From Streptomyces sp. AM 2-1-1 (GTDB taxonomy: Bacteria; Actinomycetota; Actinomycetes; Streptomycetales; Streptomycetaceae), in assembly GCF_029167645.1 (NCBI RefSeq), contig NZ_CP119147.1:1178001-1242000 (forward strand): a DNA stretch of 64,000 nt. Direction: 5' to 3'. The notes below the pieces were generated by a model. The model searched no databases and was not told the origin of the DNA. It saw nothing but the letters and a program-made list of their open reading frames with translations. Positions 24,985 through 33,923 of this stretch are shown here, piece by piece. Made by a program: the position numbers and the translations under genes. Each line of letters opens with the position of its first letter. Position 1 is the first letter of the stretch.

Positions 24985-26100
24985 GTGCCAGCCACCCGTA
25001 CCACCGTCCGCCGCAGCCTCGCCGCTGCCGCCGCACTGCCGCTGCTCGCCGTGGTTCTCACCGCCTGCGGCTACGGCTCCGAGTCGACCGACGACGACTC
25101 GAAGAAGGCGGACGTCACCGCAGGGGAGAAGAAGCTCTCCGCGGACACCGTGAACATCGGGTACTTCCCGAACCTCACGCACGCCACCGCCCTGGTCGGA
25201 GTCCAGGAGGGCACCTTCCAGAAGGAGCTCGGCGGGACGAAGGTCAAGACCTCGACCTTCAACGCCGGCCCGTCCGAGATCGAGGCGCTCAACGCCGGTT
25301 CGATCGACATCGGCTTCATCGGCCCCTCGCCGTCCATCAACGGCTACACCAAGTCCGAGGGCAAGGGCCTGCGGATCATCGGTGGTTCGGCCTCCGGCGG
25401 CGTGAAGCTGGTCGTGAACCCGGACAAGATCAAGACCGTGGCGGACCTCAAGGGCAAGAAGATCGCCACCCCGCAGCTCGGCAACACGCAGGACGTCGCG
25501 TTCCTCAACTGGATCTCCGAGCAGGGGTGGAAGGTCGACGCGCAGAGCGGCAAGGGCGACGTGTCCGTCGTCCGCTCGGACAACAAGGTGACCCCGGACG
25601 CCTACAAGGCCGGTTCGCTGGACGGCGCCTGGGTCCCGGAGCCGACCGCGTCCAAGCTGGTCGCCGAGGGCGCCAAGGTGCTGCTGGACGAGACGTCGCT
25701 CTGGCCGGACAACAAGTTCGTCATCACCAACATCATCGTGTCGCAGAAGTTCCTCACCGAGCACCCCGACGTGGTCGAGGCGGTCCTGCGCGGTTCGGTG
25801 AAGACGAACAAGTGGATCAACGCGAACCCGGACGCGGCCAAGGCGTCGGCCAACAAGGCGCTGGAGACCCTGAGCGGCAAGGCGCTCGCCCCCGAGGTCC
25901 TCGACCCGGCCTGGAAGTCGATCCTGGTCACCGACGACCCGCTGGCGGCCACCCTGAACGCGGAGGCGGAGCACGCGGTCAAGGCGGGCCTGCTGGAGAA
26001 GCCCAACCTCGACGGCATCTACGACCTGACCCTGCTCAACAAGGTCCTGAAGGCCGAGGGCGAACCCGCGGTCGACGACGCCGGCCTCGGCGTCAAGTAA
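24985..26100 (+). CDS. ABC transporter substrate-binding lipoprotein, sulfonate/sulfate-ester type
   Basis: A 371-residue lipoprotein with lipobox LTAC (lipid Cys C28). The mature part has the SsuA/NMT1-like fold: VNIGYFPNLTHATALVG, then PSEIEALNAGSIDIGFIGPSP, then an ITNIIVSQKFL segment. The GTG start has GAGAGGAAAG upstream. In this sulfur locus the likely ligand is an alkanesulfonate, taurine or other organosulfur compound, but SsuA-like proteins also bind nitrate or thiamine precursors. No sulfonate monooxygenase is present here, so the ligand stays open. Confidence 0.88.
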   Translation: MPATRTTVRRSLAAAAALPLLAVVLTACGYGSESTDDDSKKADVTAGEKKLSADTVNIGYFPNLTHATALVGVQEGTFQKELGGTKVKTSTFNAGPSEIEALNAGSIDIGFIGPSPSINGYTKSEGKGLRIIGGSASGGVKLVVNPDKIKTVADLKGKKIATPQLGNTQDVAFLNWISEQGWKVDAQSGKGDVSVVRSDNKVTPDAYKAGSLDGAWVPEPTASKLVAEGAKVLLDETSLWPDNKFVITNIIVSQKFLTEHPDVVEAVLRGSVKTNKWINANPDAAKASANKALETLSGKALAPEVLDPAWKSILVTDDPLAATLNAEAEHAVKAGLLEKPNLDGIYDLTLLNKVLKAEGEPAVDDAGLGVK

Positions 26101-26143
26101 CCCGCCCGCCCATCCGAACCAGGATTCCCAGGAGGTGACGACC

Positions 26144-26935
26144 ATGGCGATCAGTACCCTCACCAAGGCCGAGGACCGTGCGTCCGTCGAGCACGCCGCT
26201 CGTATTTCCCACGTCTCGAAGTCCTTCGCCGGGCCCACCGGTCAGCAGCTCGTCCTGGACGACATCACGCTCGATGTCGCTCCGGGCGAGTTCGTCACCC
26301 TCCTGGGAGCCTCCGGGTGCGGCAAGTCGACGCTGCTCAACCTGGTGGCCGGACTCGACCGCCCGTCCGCGGGGTCCATCGAGACCCCCGGCGGGCGGCC
26401 GGCCCTGATGTTCCAGGAACACGCCCTCTTCCCGTGGCTGACCGCGGGCAAGAACATCGAACTCGCCCTGCGACTGCGCGGGGTGACCAAGACCGAGCGC
26501 CGCCAGGAGGCGGAGCGGCTGCTCGACCTCGTACGCCTGGGCGGGGCGTACGGCAAGCGGGTGCACGAACTCTCCGGCGGCATGCGCCAGCGGGTCGCGA
26601 TGGCCCGCGCGCTCGCCCAGGACAGCCAACTGCTCCTGATGGACGAGCCGTTCGCGGCTCTCGACGCGATCACCCGGGACGTACTGCACGACGAACTCAC
26701 CCGGATCTGGCGGGAGACCAACGCCTCGGTCCTCTTCGTGACCCACAACGTGCGTGAGGCGGTGCGCCTCGCCCAGCGGGTCGTGCTGCTGTCGTCGCGG
26801 CCCGGCCGGATCGCCCGCGAGTGGACGGTCGGCATCGAACACCCGCGCCGCATCGAGGACTCCGCCGTCGCGGAACTGTCCGTAGAGATCACCGAAGAAC
26901 TGCGTGGGGAGATCCGCCGTCATGGCCAGCACTGA
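26144..26935 (+). CDS. ABC transporter ATPase, SsuB/TauB type
   Basis: A 263-residue ATPase. Walker A is GASGCGKST, the Q-loop is FQEHALFPW, the signature is LSGGMRQR, Walker B is LLLMDEPFAALD, and the H-loop is FVTHN. The ATG at 26144 lies eight bases after AGGAGG; the GTG at 26135 directly abuts that site and is rejected. It overlaps the permease gene by 14 bases and powers uptake with its two neighbours. Confidence 0.92.
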   Translation: MAISTLTKAEDRASVEHAARISHVSKSFAGPTGQQLVLDDITLDVAPGEFVTLLGASGCGKSTLLNLVAGLDRPSAGSIETPGGRPALMFQEHALFPWLTAGKNIELALRLRGVTKTERRQEAERLLDLVRLGGAYGKRVHELSGGMRQRVAMARALAQDSQLLLMDEPFAALDAITRDVLHDELTRIWRETNASVLFVTHNVREAVRLAQRVVLLSSRPGRIAREWTVGIEHPRRIEDSAVAELSVEITEELRGEIRRHGQH

Positions 26936-27833
26936 CATCGAGTCCGTCGGGAAGACGGCGGGCGGGGTCACGAAGTCCGACGACCTCGCGGGCCTGGAGG
27001 CCGGCCTCGACGCGCTGGACGCCGTCCAGGTCCGCCGCACCCCCGTCCGGGAGGTCTTCGGCAAGAAGGTGCTGCCGCCGGTCCTCGCGGTGCTGCTGGT
27101 CGTCCTGGTCTGGCAGGTGCTGGTCTGGGCGAAGGTCACCGACGACTACAAGCTGCCGCCGCCCGCCGCCGTCTGGGACAGCGCGCGGGACATGTGGATC
27201 AAGGGGACCCTGCTGGAGGTCGTCTGGACCAGCGTCTCGCGCGGTCTGCTCGGCTTCGTGCTGGCGGTCGTCATCGGCACACCGCTCGGTCTGCTGGTCG
27301 CCCGGGTACGGTTCGTCCGCGCGGCGATCGGCCCGATCCTCTCCGGTCTCCAGTCGCTGCCCTCGGTCGCCTGGGTCGCTCCGGCCGTCATCTGGCTCGG
27401 GCTCCAGGACTCGATGATGTACGCGGTGATCCTGCTGGGCGCCGTCCCGTCGATCGCCAACGGCCTCGTCTCCGGCGTCGACCAGGTACCGCCGCTCTTC
27501 CTCCGGGCGGGCCGCACCATCGGCGCCACCGGACTGCGCGGCACCTGGCACATCGTGCTCCCGGCGGCGCTGCCGGGCTACCTCGCGGGGCTGAAGCAGG
27601 GCTGGGCCTTCTCCTGGCGGTCGCTGATGGCCGCCGAGATCATCGCCTCCTCCCCCGATCTCGGCCTGGGACTGGGGCAGTTGCTGGAGAACGGCCGCAA
27701 CAACTTCGACATGCCCGGCATCTTCCTGTCGATCCTGCTCATCCTCTTCGTCGGCGTCGCGATCGACCTGCTGATCTTCAGTCCGCTGGAGCGGTGGGTC
27801 CTGCGCAGCCGCGGTCTCCTCGTCACGAGCTGA
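26922..27833 (+). CDS. ABC transporter permease, SsuC/TauC type
   Basis: A 303-residue permease with about six membrane helices. The N-terminal 45 residues are charged and cytosolic. The binding-protein-dependent permease signature lies near 200-225 (LRAGRTIGATGLRGTWHIVLPAALPG). Its start lies inside the ATPase gene. It completes a three-gene importer. Confidence 0.9.
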   Translation: MASTDIESVGKTAGGVTKSDDLAGLEAGLDALDAVQVRRTPVREVFGKKVLPPVLAVLLVVLVWQVLVWAKVTDDYKLPPPAAVWDSARDMWIKGTLLEVVWTSVSRGLLGFVLAVVIGTPLGLLVARVRFVRAAIGPILSGLQSLPSVAWVAPAVIWLGLQDSMMYAVILLGAVPSIANGLVSGVDQVPPLFLRAGRTIGATGLRGTWHIVLPAALPGYLAGLKQGWAFSWRSLMAAEIIASSPDLGLGLGQLLENGRNNFDMPGIFLSILLILFVGVAIDLLIFSPLERWVLRSRGLLVTS

Positions 27834-27841
27834 GTCGCTCC

Positions 27842-28624
27842 ATGCCCGCACCCGTCCTCCTCGTCGTCGCCCACGGCAGCCGTGATCCGCGGCACGCGGC
27901 GACCGTGCACGCGCTCACCGCGCGGGTTCGGTCGCTGCGGCCGGGGCTCCGTGTCGAGACGGGCTTCCTCGAATTCAACGCGCCGTCCGTGCCCCGGATC
28001 CTCGAACGCCTGAACGCCGAAGCGGCGGGGAGCACCTCCGGCGCGACGGAGGTCGTCGCGCTGCCACTGCTGCTCACCCGGGCCTTCCACGCCAAGACCG
28101 ACATCCCGTCGGTACTGCGCGAGGCCCGGTCCCGGCTGCCGCGGCTGCGTATCCGGCAGGCTGGCGTCCTCGGCCCGTCCCCGCTGCTGCTGACCGCTCT
28201 GGAGCAGCGGCTGTACGAGGCCGGACTCACCGCTGCCGACAAACGCTCGACCGGGCTCGTACTGGCCTCGGCGGGCTCCACCGACCCGGAGGCGATCGCA
28301 GTGATCGCTGAAATCGCGCGGGAGCTGCGGCACACCGGCTGGTGCGCCGTGCGGCCTGCGTTCGCCTCCGCCTCTTCGTCCGCCGGGTTCCCGCCGACCG
28401 GGGACGCGGTACGCGCCCTGCGCGCCGAGGGGGTGAGCCGGGTGGCGGTTGCCCCGTACGTCGTCGCGCCCGGCCGCCTCCCGGACCGGATCGTGGCGGG
28501 TGCGGCCGAGGCCCGCGCGGACGTGCTCTCCGAGGTGCTCGGCGCCTCCCCCGCCCTCGCCCGGCTGCTGCTGAGGCGTTACGACGAGGCGCTGACGGCA
28601 CGCACGCTCCTCCTATCCGCGTGA
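27842..28624 (+). CDS. Sirohydrochlorin chelatase, CbiX/SirB type
   Basis: A 260-residue two-domain chelatase. The metal-binding residues are H11 in VVAHGSRDP and H83 in LLLTRAFHAKTDIP; a second half repeats the fold in degenerate form. It would insert Fe2+ into sirohydrochlorin to make siroheme for the sulfite reductase at the head of the locus; cobalt insertion for cobalamin is the alternative. It begins eight bases after the permease stop. Confidence 0.88.
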   Translation: MPAPVLLVVAHGSRDPRHAATVHALTARVRSLRPGLRVETGFLEFNAPSVPRILERLNAEAAGSTSGATEVVALPLLLTRAFHAKTDIPSVLREARSRLPRLRIRQAGVLGPSPLLLTALEQRLYEAGLTAADKRSTGLVLASAGSTDPEAIAVIAEIARELRHTGWCAVRPAFASASSSAGFPPTGDAVRALRAEGVSRVAVAPYVVAPGRLPDRIVAGAAEARADVLSEVLGASPALARLLLRRYDEALTARTLLLSA

Positions 28625-28756
28625 GACCGCCTCGTCGGGCGACACCCCACCCCGCGGCATGCTCCGCTCCGGCCGGCCTCGGCGCCCGCCCGTCCGTCCG
28701 TATGGTGGACGGATAGGGTCCACTGGCCGGATACAAGGATGCAAGGAGCAGCCATC

Positions 28757-29704
28757 GTGACCCCCACCTCCCTCGCCGGGCCCGCACCCGTGCCCGGCGA
28801 GCGGCACCCCGCTCCCGCCGCCGACCGGTCCGCACCCGTGGTCCACGCCGACGGGGTGGCCGTGGTCCGGGGCGGCCGGACGATCCTGGACGACGTGTCG
28901 CTCACCGTCCGGCAGGGCGAGCACTGGGCGCTCCTGGGTGCCAACGGCGCGGGGAAGAGCACGCTGCTGGGGCTGCTCGGGGCGGTCACCCACCCCAGCC
29001 GGGGCACGGTGGAGGTACTCGGCAGGACACTGGGCCGGGTGGATCTGCGGGAGTTGCGGACCCTGCTGGGCCACGTGAATCCGCGCCACCCGCTCCAGGC
29101 GTCGCTGACGGTGCGCCAGGTCACCCTGACGGGTCTCACCAACTCGATCATGCCGTTGCCGCGCTGGTCACCGACCACCGACGAGCGGGCACGGGCCGAC
29201 GCCCTGCTGGCGATGCTCGGGATGGGCGGCAAGGAGGCGTCCCGCTGGCCCGATCTCTCCCAGGGCGAGCGGGGCAGGACGCTGATCGCCCGCAGCCTGA
29301 TGCCGAGCCCCCGCCTCCTCCTCCTCGACGAGCCGGCCACCGGCCTGGACCTCGCGGCCCGGGAACAGCTGCTGGACAGCCTGGACGACCTGCGCGAGGA
29401 ACATCCGGAACTCGCGACGGTGCTGGTGACGCACCACCTGGAGGAACTGCCCGCATCCACGACGCACGCGATGCTGCTGCGGGGCGGTCGGTGCGTGGCC
29501 GCGGGGCCCGCCGACGAGGTACTGACCACGGACCGGGTCAGCGACTGCTTCGGCCACCCCGTGCGCATCACGCGCACGGAGGGCCGGTGGGCGGCGCGGG
29601 CGCAGCGGGGGCGACCGTCAGGACTCGGTGAACGGGTCGTCGACGAACGGCGTGGCCTGGTGGAAGTAGAGCAGCCAGCCGCTCCCGGTCAGCCGCCAGA
29701 GTGA
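28757..29704 (+). CDS. Stand-alone ABC ATPase
   Basis: A 315-residue ATP-binding protein. Walker A is GANGAGKST, Walker B is LLLLDEPATGLD, and the H-loop is VTHHLEEL. The signature is LSQGE instead of LSGGQ, as in YlmA/ModF-like soluble ABC proteins. No permease or binding protein is adjacent, so it may not be a transporter subunit. The GTG at 28757 was chosen because AGGAG lies nine bases upstream; the ATG at 28739 is an alternative. Its 3' end overlaps the convergent gene by 87 bases. Confidence 0.85.
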   Translation: MTPTSLAGPAPVPGERHPAPAADRSAPVVHADGVAVVRGGRTILDDVSLTVRQGEHWALLGANGAGKSTLLGLLGAVTHPSRGTVEVLGRTLGRVDLRELRTLLGHVNPRHPLQASLTVRQVTLTGLTNSIMPLPRWSPTTDERARADALLAMLGMGGKEASRWPDLSQGERGRTLIARSLMPSPRLLLLDEPATGLDLAAREQLLDSLDDLREEHPELATVLVTHHLEELPASTTHAMLLRGGRCVAAGPADEVLTTDRVSDCFGHPVRITRTEGRWAARAQRGRPSGLGERVVDERRGLVEVEQPAAPGQPPE

Positions 29705-30001
29705 ACTGCGGTGCGAGCGGCGGCCCTTGTACTCGGTGTCGAAGGTGAGGTGGACGAGTCCGGGCGAGAGTTCGACGCCGGCCATCCGGGAGACGGTCAG
29801 CGGGCCGGGCCGGGTGGTGGCTTCGGCGGTGAGCTCCGCGATGATCGTGTCGCGGTCCCACAGCCGGCCGCTGGTGCCGATCTCCCGGTAGCCGGGGTCC
29901 AGCATCGTCGCGAGAACCGGCGCTGAGGAACGTACCTCGGGGTCGATCAGCCGCAGCTCGTTCTCGATGGCTTCGGCCACCGCGTCGAGGGGTTCAGTCA
30001 C
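29618..30001 (-). CDS. NTF2-like (DUF4440-type) protein
   Basis: A 127-residue single-domain protein with the cone-shaped NTF2 pattern: an N-terminal helix (VAEAIENELRLIDPEVRSS), DREIGTSGRLWDRDTIIAEL-like strands and SSLWRLTGSGWLLYFHQATP at the end. Such proteins often bind small molecules or act as SnoaL-like enzymes; no function can be assigned. It starts with GTG eight bases inside the end of the DUF1697 gene (GTGACTGA), so the two are coupled. Confidence 0.82.
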   Translation of the reverse strand: MTEPLDAVAEAIENELRLIDPEVRSSAPVLATMLDPGYREIGTSGRLWDRDTIIAELTAEATTRPGPLTVSRMAGVELSPGLVHLTFDTEYKGRRSHRSSLWRLTGSGWLLYFHQATPFVDDPFTES

Positions 30002-30542
30002 GGGTGAGCTCCACCAGTTTGACCACGGTGTTCCAGTTGCGGCTGGTGGCGACGAGGCCCTTGGTGACGGCGGGCCGGGCGAGGGCGGTGGCGAGACCGG
30101 AGCGGCCGAGACCGTCGGGGGCGTAGAGGTACAGCGCCCGGTCGCCGAGCCGGAACTCCTCCGGGAGGTGAGCGGCGGGGTCCACCGGCGCGAAGCGGTC
30201 CCCGGTGACCGGACCGTCGAAGAAGGTGACGTGCAGCTGCTTCCCTTCCAGCTCGGCGGCGGGGAAGGGGCAGGCGTCCACGACGGCACGCAGGTACGCG
30301 CCCGAGCGGACGAGGCAGTCGACGGCGAACCCGAAGTGCTTCTCCACGGCCCGCGCGATCCCGTCCGCCACCTCGTCCTCGTCGTCGCTCGCCGCGGTGA
30401 GGACGGCGTTGCCGCTCTGCAGGTACGTGGACACGCCGCTGTGGCCCAGTTCCGAGAGGAGCGTGCGCAGTTGCGGCATGGGCACCTTGCGGTGGCCCCC
30501 CACGTTGATGCCGCGCAGCAGGAGTGCGTACGTCGTCGTCAT
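29994..30542 (-). CDS. DUF1697 family protein
   Basis: A 182-residue protein with the DUF1697 start TTYALLLRGINVGGHRKVPM, the STYLQSGNAVL segment and the C-terminal SRNWNTVVKLVEL motif that defines the family. Biochemical function is unknown. GGGTGAG precedes the ATG. It is the first gene of a two-gene unit with the NTF2-like gene. Confidence 0.9.
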   Translation of the reverse strand: MTTTYALLLRGINVGGHRKVPMPQLRTLLSELGHSGVSTYLQSGNAVLTAASDDEDEVADGIARAVEKHFGFAVDCLVRSGAYLRAVVDACPFPAAELEGKQLHVTFFDGPVTGDRFAPVDPAAHLPEEFRLGDRALYLYAPDGLGRSGLATALARPAVTKGLVATSRNWNTVVKLVELTRD

Positions 30543-30589
30543 GGGGCTCACCCTAATTCCCCGGGGACCCGGAGACGGGCACACCGCCC

Positions 30590-31402
30590 AGGTCCTCACC
30601 CCGGCCGGCCACTGTCCGGCCGGGGGTGCGTGCGCTGCTGGACGCGGACGGTCTGGACGGGCCCGCGCCCGGGAAGCCGAGCGTGAGGCGGCCCGTGCCA
30701 CCGCCCGGGAGCGGGCGGAGCTGGAGCGCCAGGCCGCAGCCGTCGCCGTCGCCGTCGCCGAGACAGTGCGCCAGGGGCTGGCGTGCGCGGACTGCGGGCA
30801 GACTGGGGCTGGCGGGATGTGCGAGGCGTGTGGCTGCCGCCGCGAGACCGAGACGCTCACCATGCGGACTGTGCAGCTCGTCGCGGCGCGAACGCTCAAG
30901 CGGTCGGCCGGTGCCGTGGACGCCGCTTCCCTCGACGCCAGGGTCGTACGGCCATCGACCGCAAGGTCGCCGCCGAGTGGGCGGAGTTCCTGGAGCTCTC
31001 CGCCCCGGCTGACCTCGAGGACGACCAGGGCCGTGCTCACCGTCCACGGCACCGTCCAGCAGATCACCGACCAGGCCGCGGCCAGCACGCTGGCCGCGTT
31101 CGGCCGGACCGACGAAGCCGACACGGAGGCCGACCGGGCCTACCGGACCGAGCAGGGCAGGAGGTGGTTCCGGCACAACCCGAGCGGTGAAGCCGCTGTC
31201 GCAGCCGCGACGAAGGCCGCCGCGACCGCCCGGGACCGCGTCGCCCAGCATCTGCTGACGGTGCGCCCTGGAGCAGCTGCGCGAGCAGGCCACCGCAGGG
31301 CGTCGGTCCGGGCAGGCCGGGGCCGGGTCGTGGACGGACCGGCTGCCGCAGCTCGCCGCCCGCGCTTTCGACGGTGACACCACCAGGGTGGTGATCGCGT
31401 GA
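30590..31402 (+). pseudogene. Frameshifted plasmid/integrative-element gene with zinc-finger and coiled-coil pieces
   Basis: Protein-like stretches occur in three frames in order. An Ala/Arg/Glu coiled coil with CADC...CEAC knuckles lies around 30650-30950. DRKVAAEWAEFLELSAPADL is read in another frame near 30957-31017. TDEADTEADRAYRTEQGRRW and RDRVAQHLL follow to about 31260 in the first frame. The end ALEQLREQATAGRRSGQAG runs to a TGA at 31400-31402 in the third frame. The pattern resembles helix-turn-helix/zinc-knuckle proteins carried on Streptomyces plasmids and integrative elements. At least three frameshifts make it non-functional. Its stop still overlaps the next gene start (GTGA), an operon fossil. 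Confidence 0.65.
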
Positions 31403-31821
31403 GTGCCGAGTCGGAGCTGAGCGGGGTCGACCTCGCGCGTCAGGCCCTGACCGCCGCCCGGGAAGCGGCGAAGAAGAACGGCGCCACCGCCAAGAAGCCG
31501 AAGCGGCGCACCATCACCGTCGTACGGCGCGACGGCCGCGAGCCGCTCGGGCTGGGCAGGGCGATCAGCCGGATGCTGACCGAGCTCGGCATGACCGCCC
31601 CGGCCGCCGGCGGCAGCGTCCTCCCCCACTTCGACACGATCCTCGCCATGATCGCGCCGGAACTCGTCGGCCGAGTCCGGGCCGGGGGATACGACGCGGA
31701 CACCGGGCGCCTGGACATCGTCCCCGACACCCCAGCGGCCGCCACGAAACTTCGGTGGAGCGCCCCGAAGGGGTGGCGGCGGATTCGGCGTCCGTCGCTT
31801 CGCTCCGCGGCCGATCCCTAG
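31399..31821 (+). CDS. DUF721 (DciA-like) protein, probably truncated
   Basis: A 140-residue protein beginning SAESELSGVDLARQALTAAR, the typical start of actinobacterial DUF721 proteins. The family core (LGRAISRMLTELG, APELVGRV, DTPAAATKLRW) follows. Chromosomal DciA helps load the replicative helicase and normally sits by recF/gyrB. This copy lies behind an element-type pseudogene, and its expected C-terminal end is replaced after KLRWSAP by an Arg-rich tail. It is probably an element-borne paralogue cut by a deletion. Confidence 0.65.
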   Translation: MSAESELSGVDLARQALTAAREAAKKNGATAKKPKRRTITVVRRDGREPLGLGRAISRMLTELGMTAPAAGGSVLPHFDTILAMIAPELVGRVRAGGYDADTGRLDIVPDTPAAATKLRWSAPKGWRRIRRPSLRSAADP

Positions 31822-31854
31822 TGCCTACCGTCTTTGGTCGGCCCTCTGGCATGT

Positions 31855-31869
31855 CCAAGAAGGTCTTGG
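31855..31869. promoter_or_regulatory. Palindrome upstream of the amidase gene
   Basis: CCAAGA-AGG-TCTTGG, perfect 6-base arms, about 95 bases before the amidase ATG. Candidate operator or weak terminator of the truncated gene upstream. Confidence 0.3.
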
Positions 31870-31963
31870 CAGGGGTGTGGAGGGGGCTCATCATGAGGCA
31901 CATCATTGTCATGGACACGGCTTACGTTTGAGTGCCCCACTCCTCTTCCCAAGGGAGCCCCCC

Positions 31964-32569
31964 ATGGATCGGCCCAGCCCTCACCCCCTCAGACCCTCGC
32001 GCCGACGACTGCTGCAGGGCGCCGCCGTCACCGCCGCTGCTGCCGCGCTGGGGCCACTGGCCGCCGCCCGTGCCGTCGCCGCGGCTCCGTATCCCGTAAC
32101 GCACTGGATACCGGCAAGCACCTCCAACTACACGGTCTCCAGCCGCCCGAGCAGTTACCGCCTGAACTACGTGGTCATCCACGTCACCCAGGAAACCTTC
32201 CAGGACGCGATGCGGATCTTCGAAGATCCGGCTCGCCGGGTGTCCGCGCACTACATGGTCGCTTCCGCGGACGGCTACATCGGGCAGTTCGTACGGGAGA
32301 AGGACATCGCCTGGCACGCCGGCAACTGGGACTACAACACGCGCTCCATCGGCATCGAGCACGAAGGCTGGGTCGACCAGCCGCAGTGGTTCACCGACGT
32401 GATGTACCAGCAGTCGGCCAAGCTCACCGCGGCCGTCTGCGACCACTACGGCATCCCGAAGACCCGTACGCACATCATCGGCCACGTCGAGGTTCCGGGC
32501 ACGGACCACACGGATCCGGGTCCAAACTGGGACTGGACGAAGTACATGAAGCTGGTCAACACGGCCTGA
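31964..32569 (+). CDS. Tat-exported N-acetylmuramoyl-L-alanine amidase
   Basis: A 201-residue enzyme with a twin-arginine signal (RRRLLQG at 13-19, cleavage near residue 41) and an Amidase_2 domain. Zinc ligands fit H73, H174 and D184: the last two keep the ten-residue spacing of AmpD (GHVEVPGTDHTD), followed by DPGPNWDW. It should cut the MurNAc-L-Ala bond of peptidoglycan outside the cell. The small size, with no wall-binding domain, resembles prophage or spore-type amidases. AAGGGAG precedes the ATG. It looks intact despite decayed neighbours. Confidence 0.9.
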   Translation: MDRPSPHPLRPSRRRLLQGAAVTAAAAALGPLAAARAVAAAPYPVTHWIPASTSNYTVSSRPSSYRLNYVVIHVTQETFQDAMRIFEDPARRVSAHYMVASADGYIGQFVREKDIAWHAGNWDYNTRSIGIEHEGWVDQPQWFTDVMYQQSAKLTAAVCDHYGIPKTRTHIIGHVEVPGTDHTDPGPNWDWTKYMKLVNTA

Positions 32570-32609
32570 CCCCTCCGTACTGCCCGGCCGAGGGGGAAGG
32601 AAGACTGCG

Positions 32610-32873
32610 GGCAGGAAGTTTCTCTGTTACCACCGTGATCGGCCCGGCTCCCTGGCGCTCCGTGACGAGTTGTTGAAAGCACACTGGTCGCACACGGACG
32701 GGTTCCCGAAGGAGATGACCGCCCGCAGTACGACCCTCACCGCAGACCGGGACGCGCCCACCGGCAGCGTGCACACCCTCGGTCCGCCCTATGCCGCCGC
32801 CGCGCGTGCCTTCGCCTTCGCCTTCGACGAGCCCAGGTATCAGGCGGGAGCTATTGTCAAATCCTGTGGATGA
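32610..32873 (+). pseudogene. YciI-like protein remnant
   Basis: The frame reads KFLCYHRDRPGSLALRDELL, then AHWSHTDGF, TGSVHTLG and AAARAFAFAFDEPRYQAGA, which follows the order of YciI-family (PF03795) proteins (CxDRPxS...GSVH...A.AFAFDEPxxxAG). No start codon precedes the first strand, and the expected C-terminal strand is lost: the frame ends at IVKSCG. Confidence 0.55.
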
Positions 32874-32897
32874 CCGGCCAGCCCGATGGCCGGTCGA

Positions 32898-33881
32898 TCA
32901 AGCAAGCGGCTTGCGGTAACGGACGTATTCGTTCTGCCGCCGGAACCCCACGCTCTCGTAGAGGTCGTAGGACCGATGTGGATTTGCCGTGCCCGTGAAC
33001 AGCCGGACGGTCGTTGCACCCTGTTCGCGAAGGCTTTGCAGCCCGTCCAGCAGCAGGGCCCGGCCGATTCCGAGGCGTCGCTGGTCCGTCCGAATACTCA
33101 GCTCTTCTACCTCGCCCACGGTGTGGTCGTGACGGCGGATGGAGCAGAGGGCGACGCCGACCATGTCCTGCCCGTTCCAGGCAGCCCTCCAGCATGCCGG
33201 GTCGGCGGTGTCGACGAAGTCCTGGAACGGCCATCTCTGAGTGAAGCCGCTGTCCGCGTACGAATCGACGACCGTCCTCCAGGCTGCACCGTAGTGGCTT
33301 GTCCCGATCGGCCCCGTCCGTATCCCGGCCGGCAGTTCGTCGCCCGGCTCGGGCATCTGCTGCAGATCGCCCAGCTCCAGCTCGACCAGACTGAAGACAC
33401 GTCGGTAGCCGGCTGCACGCAGAAGCGCCGTGGCATCCTGCTCGGAGGTCGTGGCGTTCGCGCCGATCACTGCCGTCCGCGCCGTTCCATGCTGTTTGAC
33501 GAGCTGGCGGATCCGCTCTTCGGCCCAGCTCAGCATGGCTGACCCGATGCCCTGGCCGCGATGCTCGGGCAAGAGGTAGCCGCGGTGCAGGTATAGCCAC
33601 GTATCGTCCCGCTCCTGCCACCACCGGATCGTCGAGTAGCCGACGACGCTCCCGTCGCACACCACCAGGATCTGGTTCTTGGACGGCTCCTCCAACTTGG
33701 CAGAAGCTTCCGCGATCTCGGCCGCTGTCGGGAGCCCTTCCACAACCGAATGGGCATCGACCCGGTCCCGTTCAGCACACCCCCGCCGCACCGCGGCCAT
33801 GGCGCCGTGGTCTTCGTCGCCGCGATACGGCCGGAACCCGAAGCCGACCGGAAGGTCCTGTCCTGCCGTGCCATCCAACAT
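32898..33881 (-). CDS. Tandem GNAT acetyltransferase
   Basis: A 327-residue protein with two GNAT domains. The first (about 15-170) has GYLLPEHRGQGIGSAML. The second (about 180-325) has LSIRTDQRRLGIGRALL and ends in YDLYESVGFRRQNEYVRYRK. Tandem GNATs of this kind include mycothiol synthase MshD and several antibiotic-modifying enzymes; this one is not clearly either. Codon use is somewhat less G+C-biased than in the core genes, and it borders the degraded region. The ATG at 33881 is used; no strong ribosome site is visible. Confidence 0.85.
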   Translation of the reverse strand: MLDGTAGQDLPVGFGFRPYRGDEDHGAMAAVRRGCAERDRVDAHSVVEGLPTAAEIAEASAKLEEPSKNQILVVCDGSVVGYSTIRWWQERDDTWLYLHRGYLLPEHRGQGIGSAMLSWAEERIRQLVKQHGTARTAVIGANATTSEQDATALLRAAGYRRVFSLVELELGDLQQMPEPGDELPAGIRTGPIGTSHYGAAWRTVVDSYADSGFTQRWPFQDFVDTADPACWRAAWNGQDMVGVALCSIRRHDHTVGEVEELSIRTDQRRLGIGRALLLDGLQSLREQGATTVRLFTGTANPHRSYDLYESVGFRRQNEYVRYRKPLA

Positions 33882-33923
33882 GACCGGATGATCTCGAACC
33901 TCGAGGCAGGCCCGCCACCCTAT

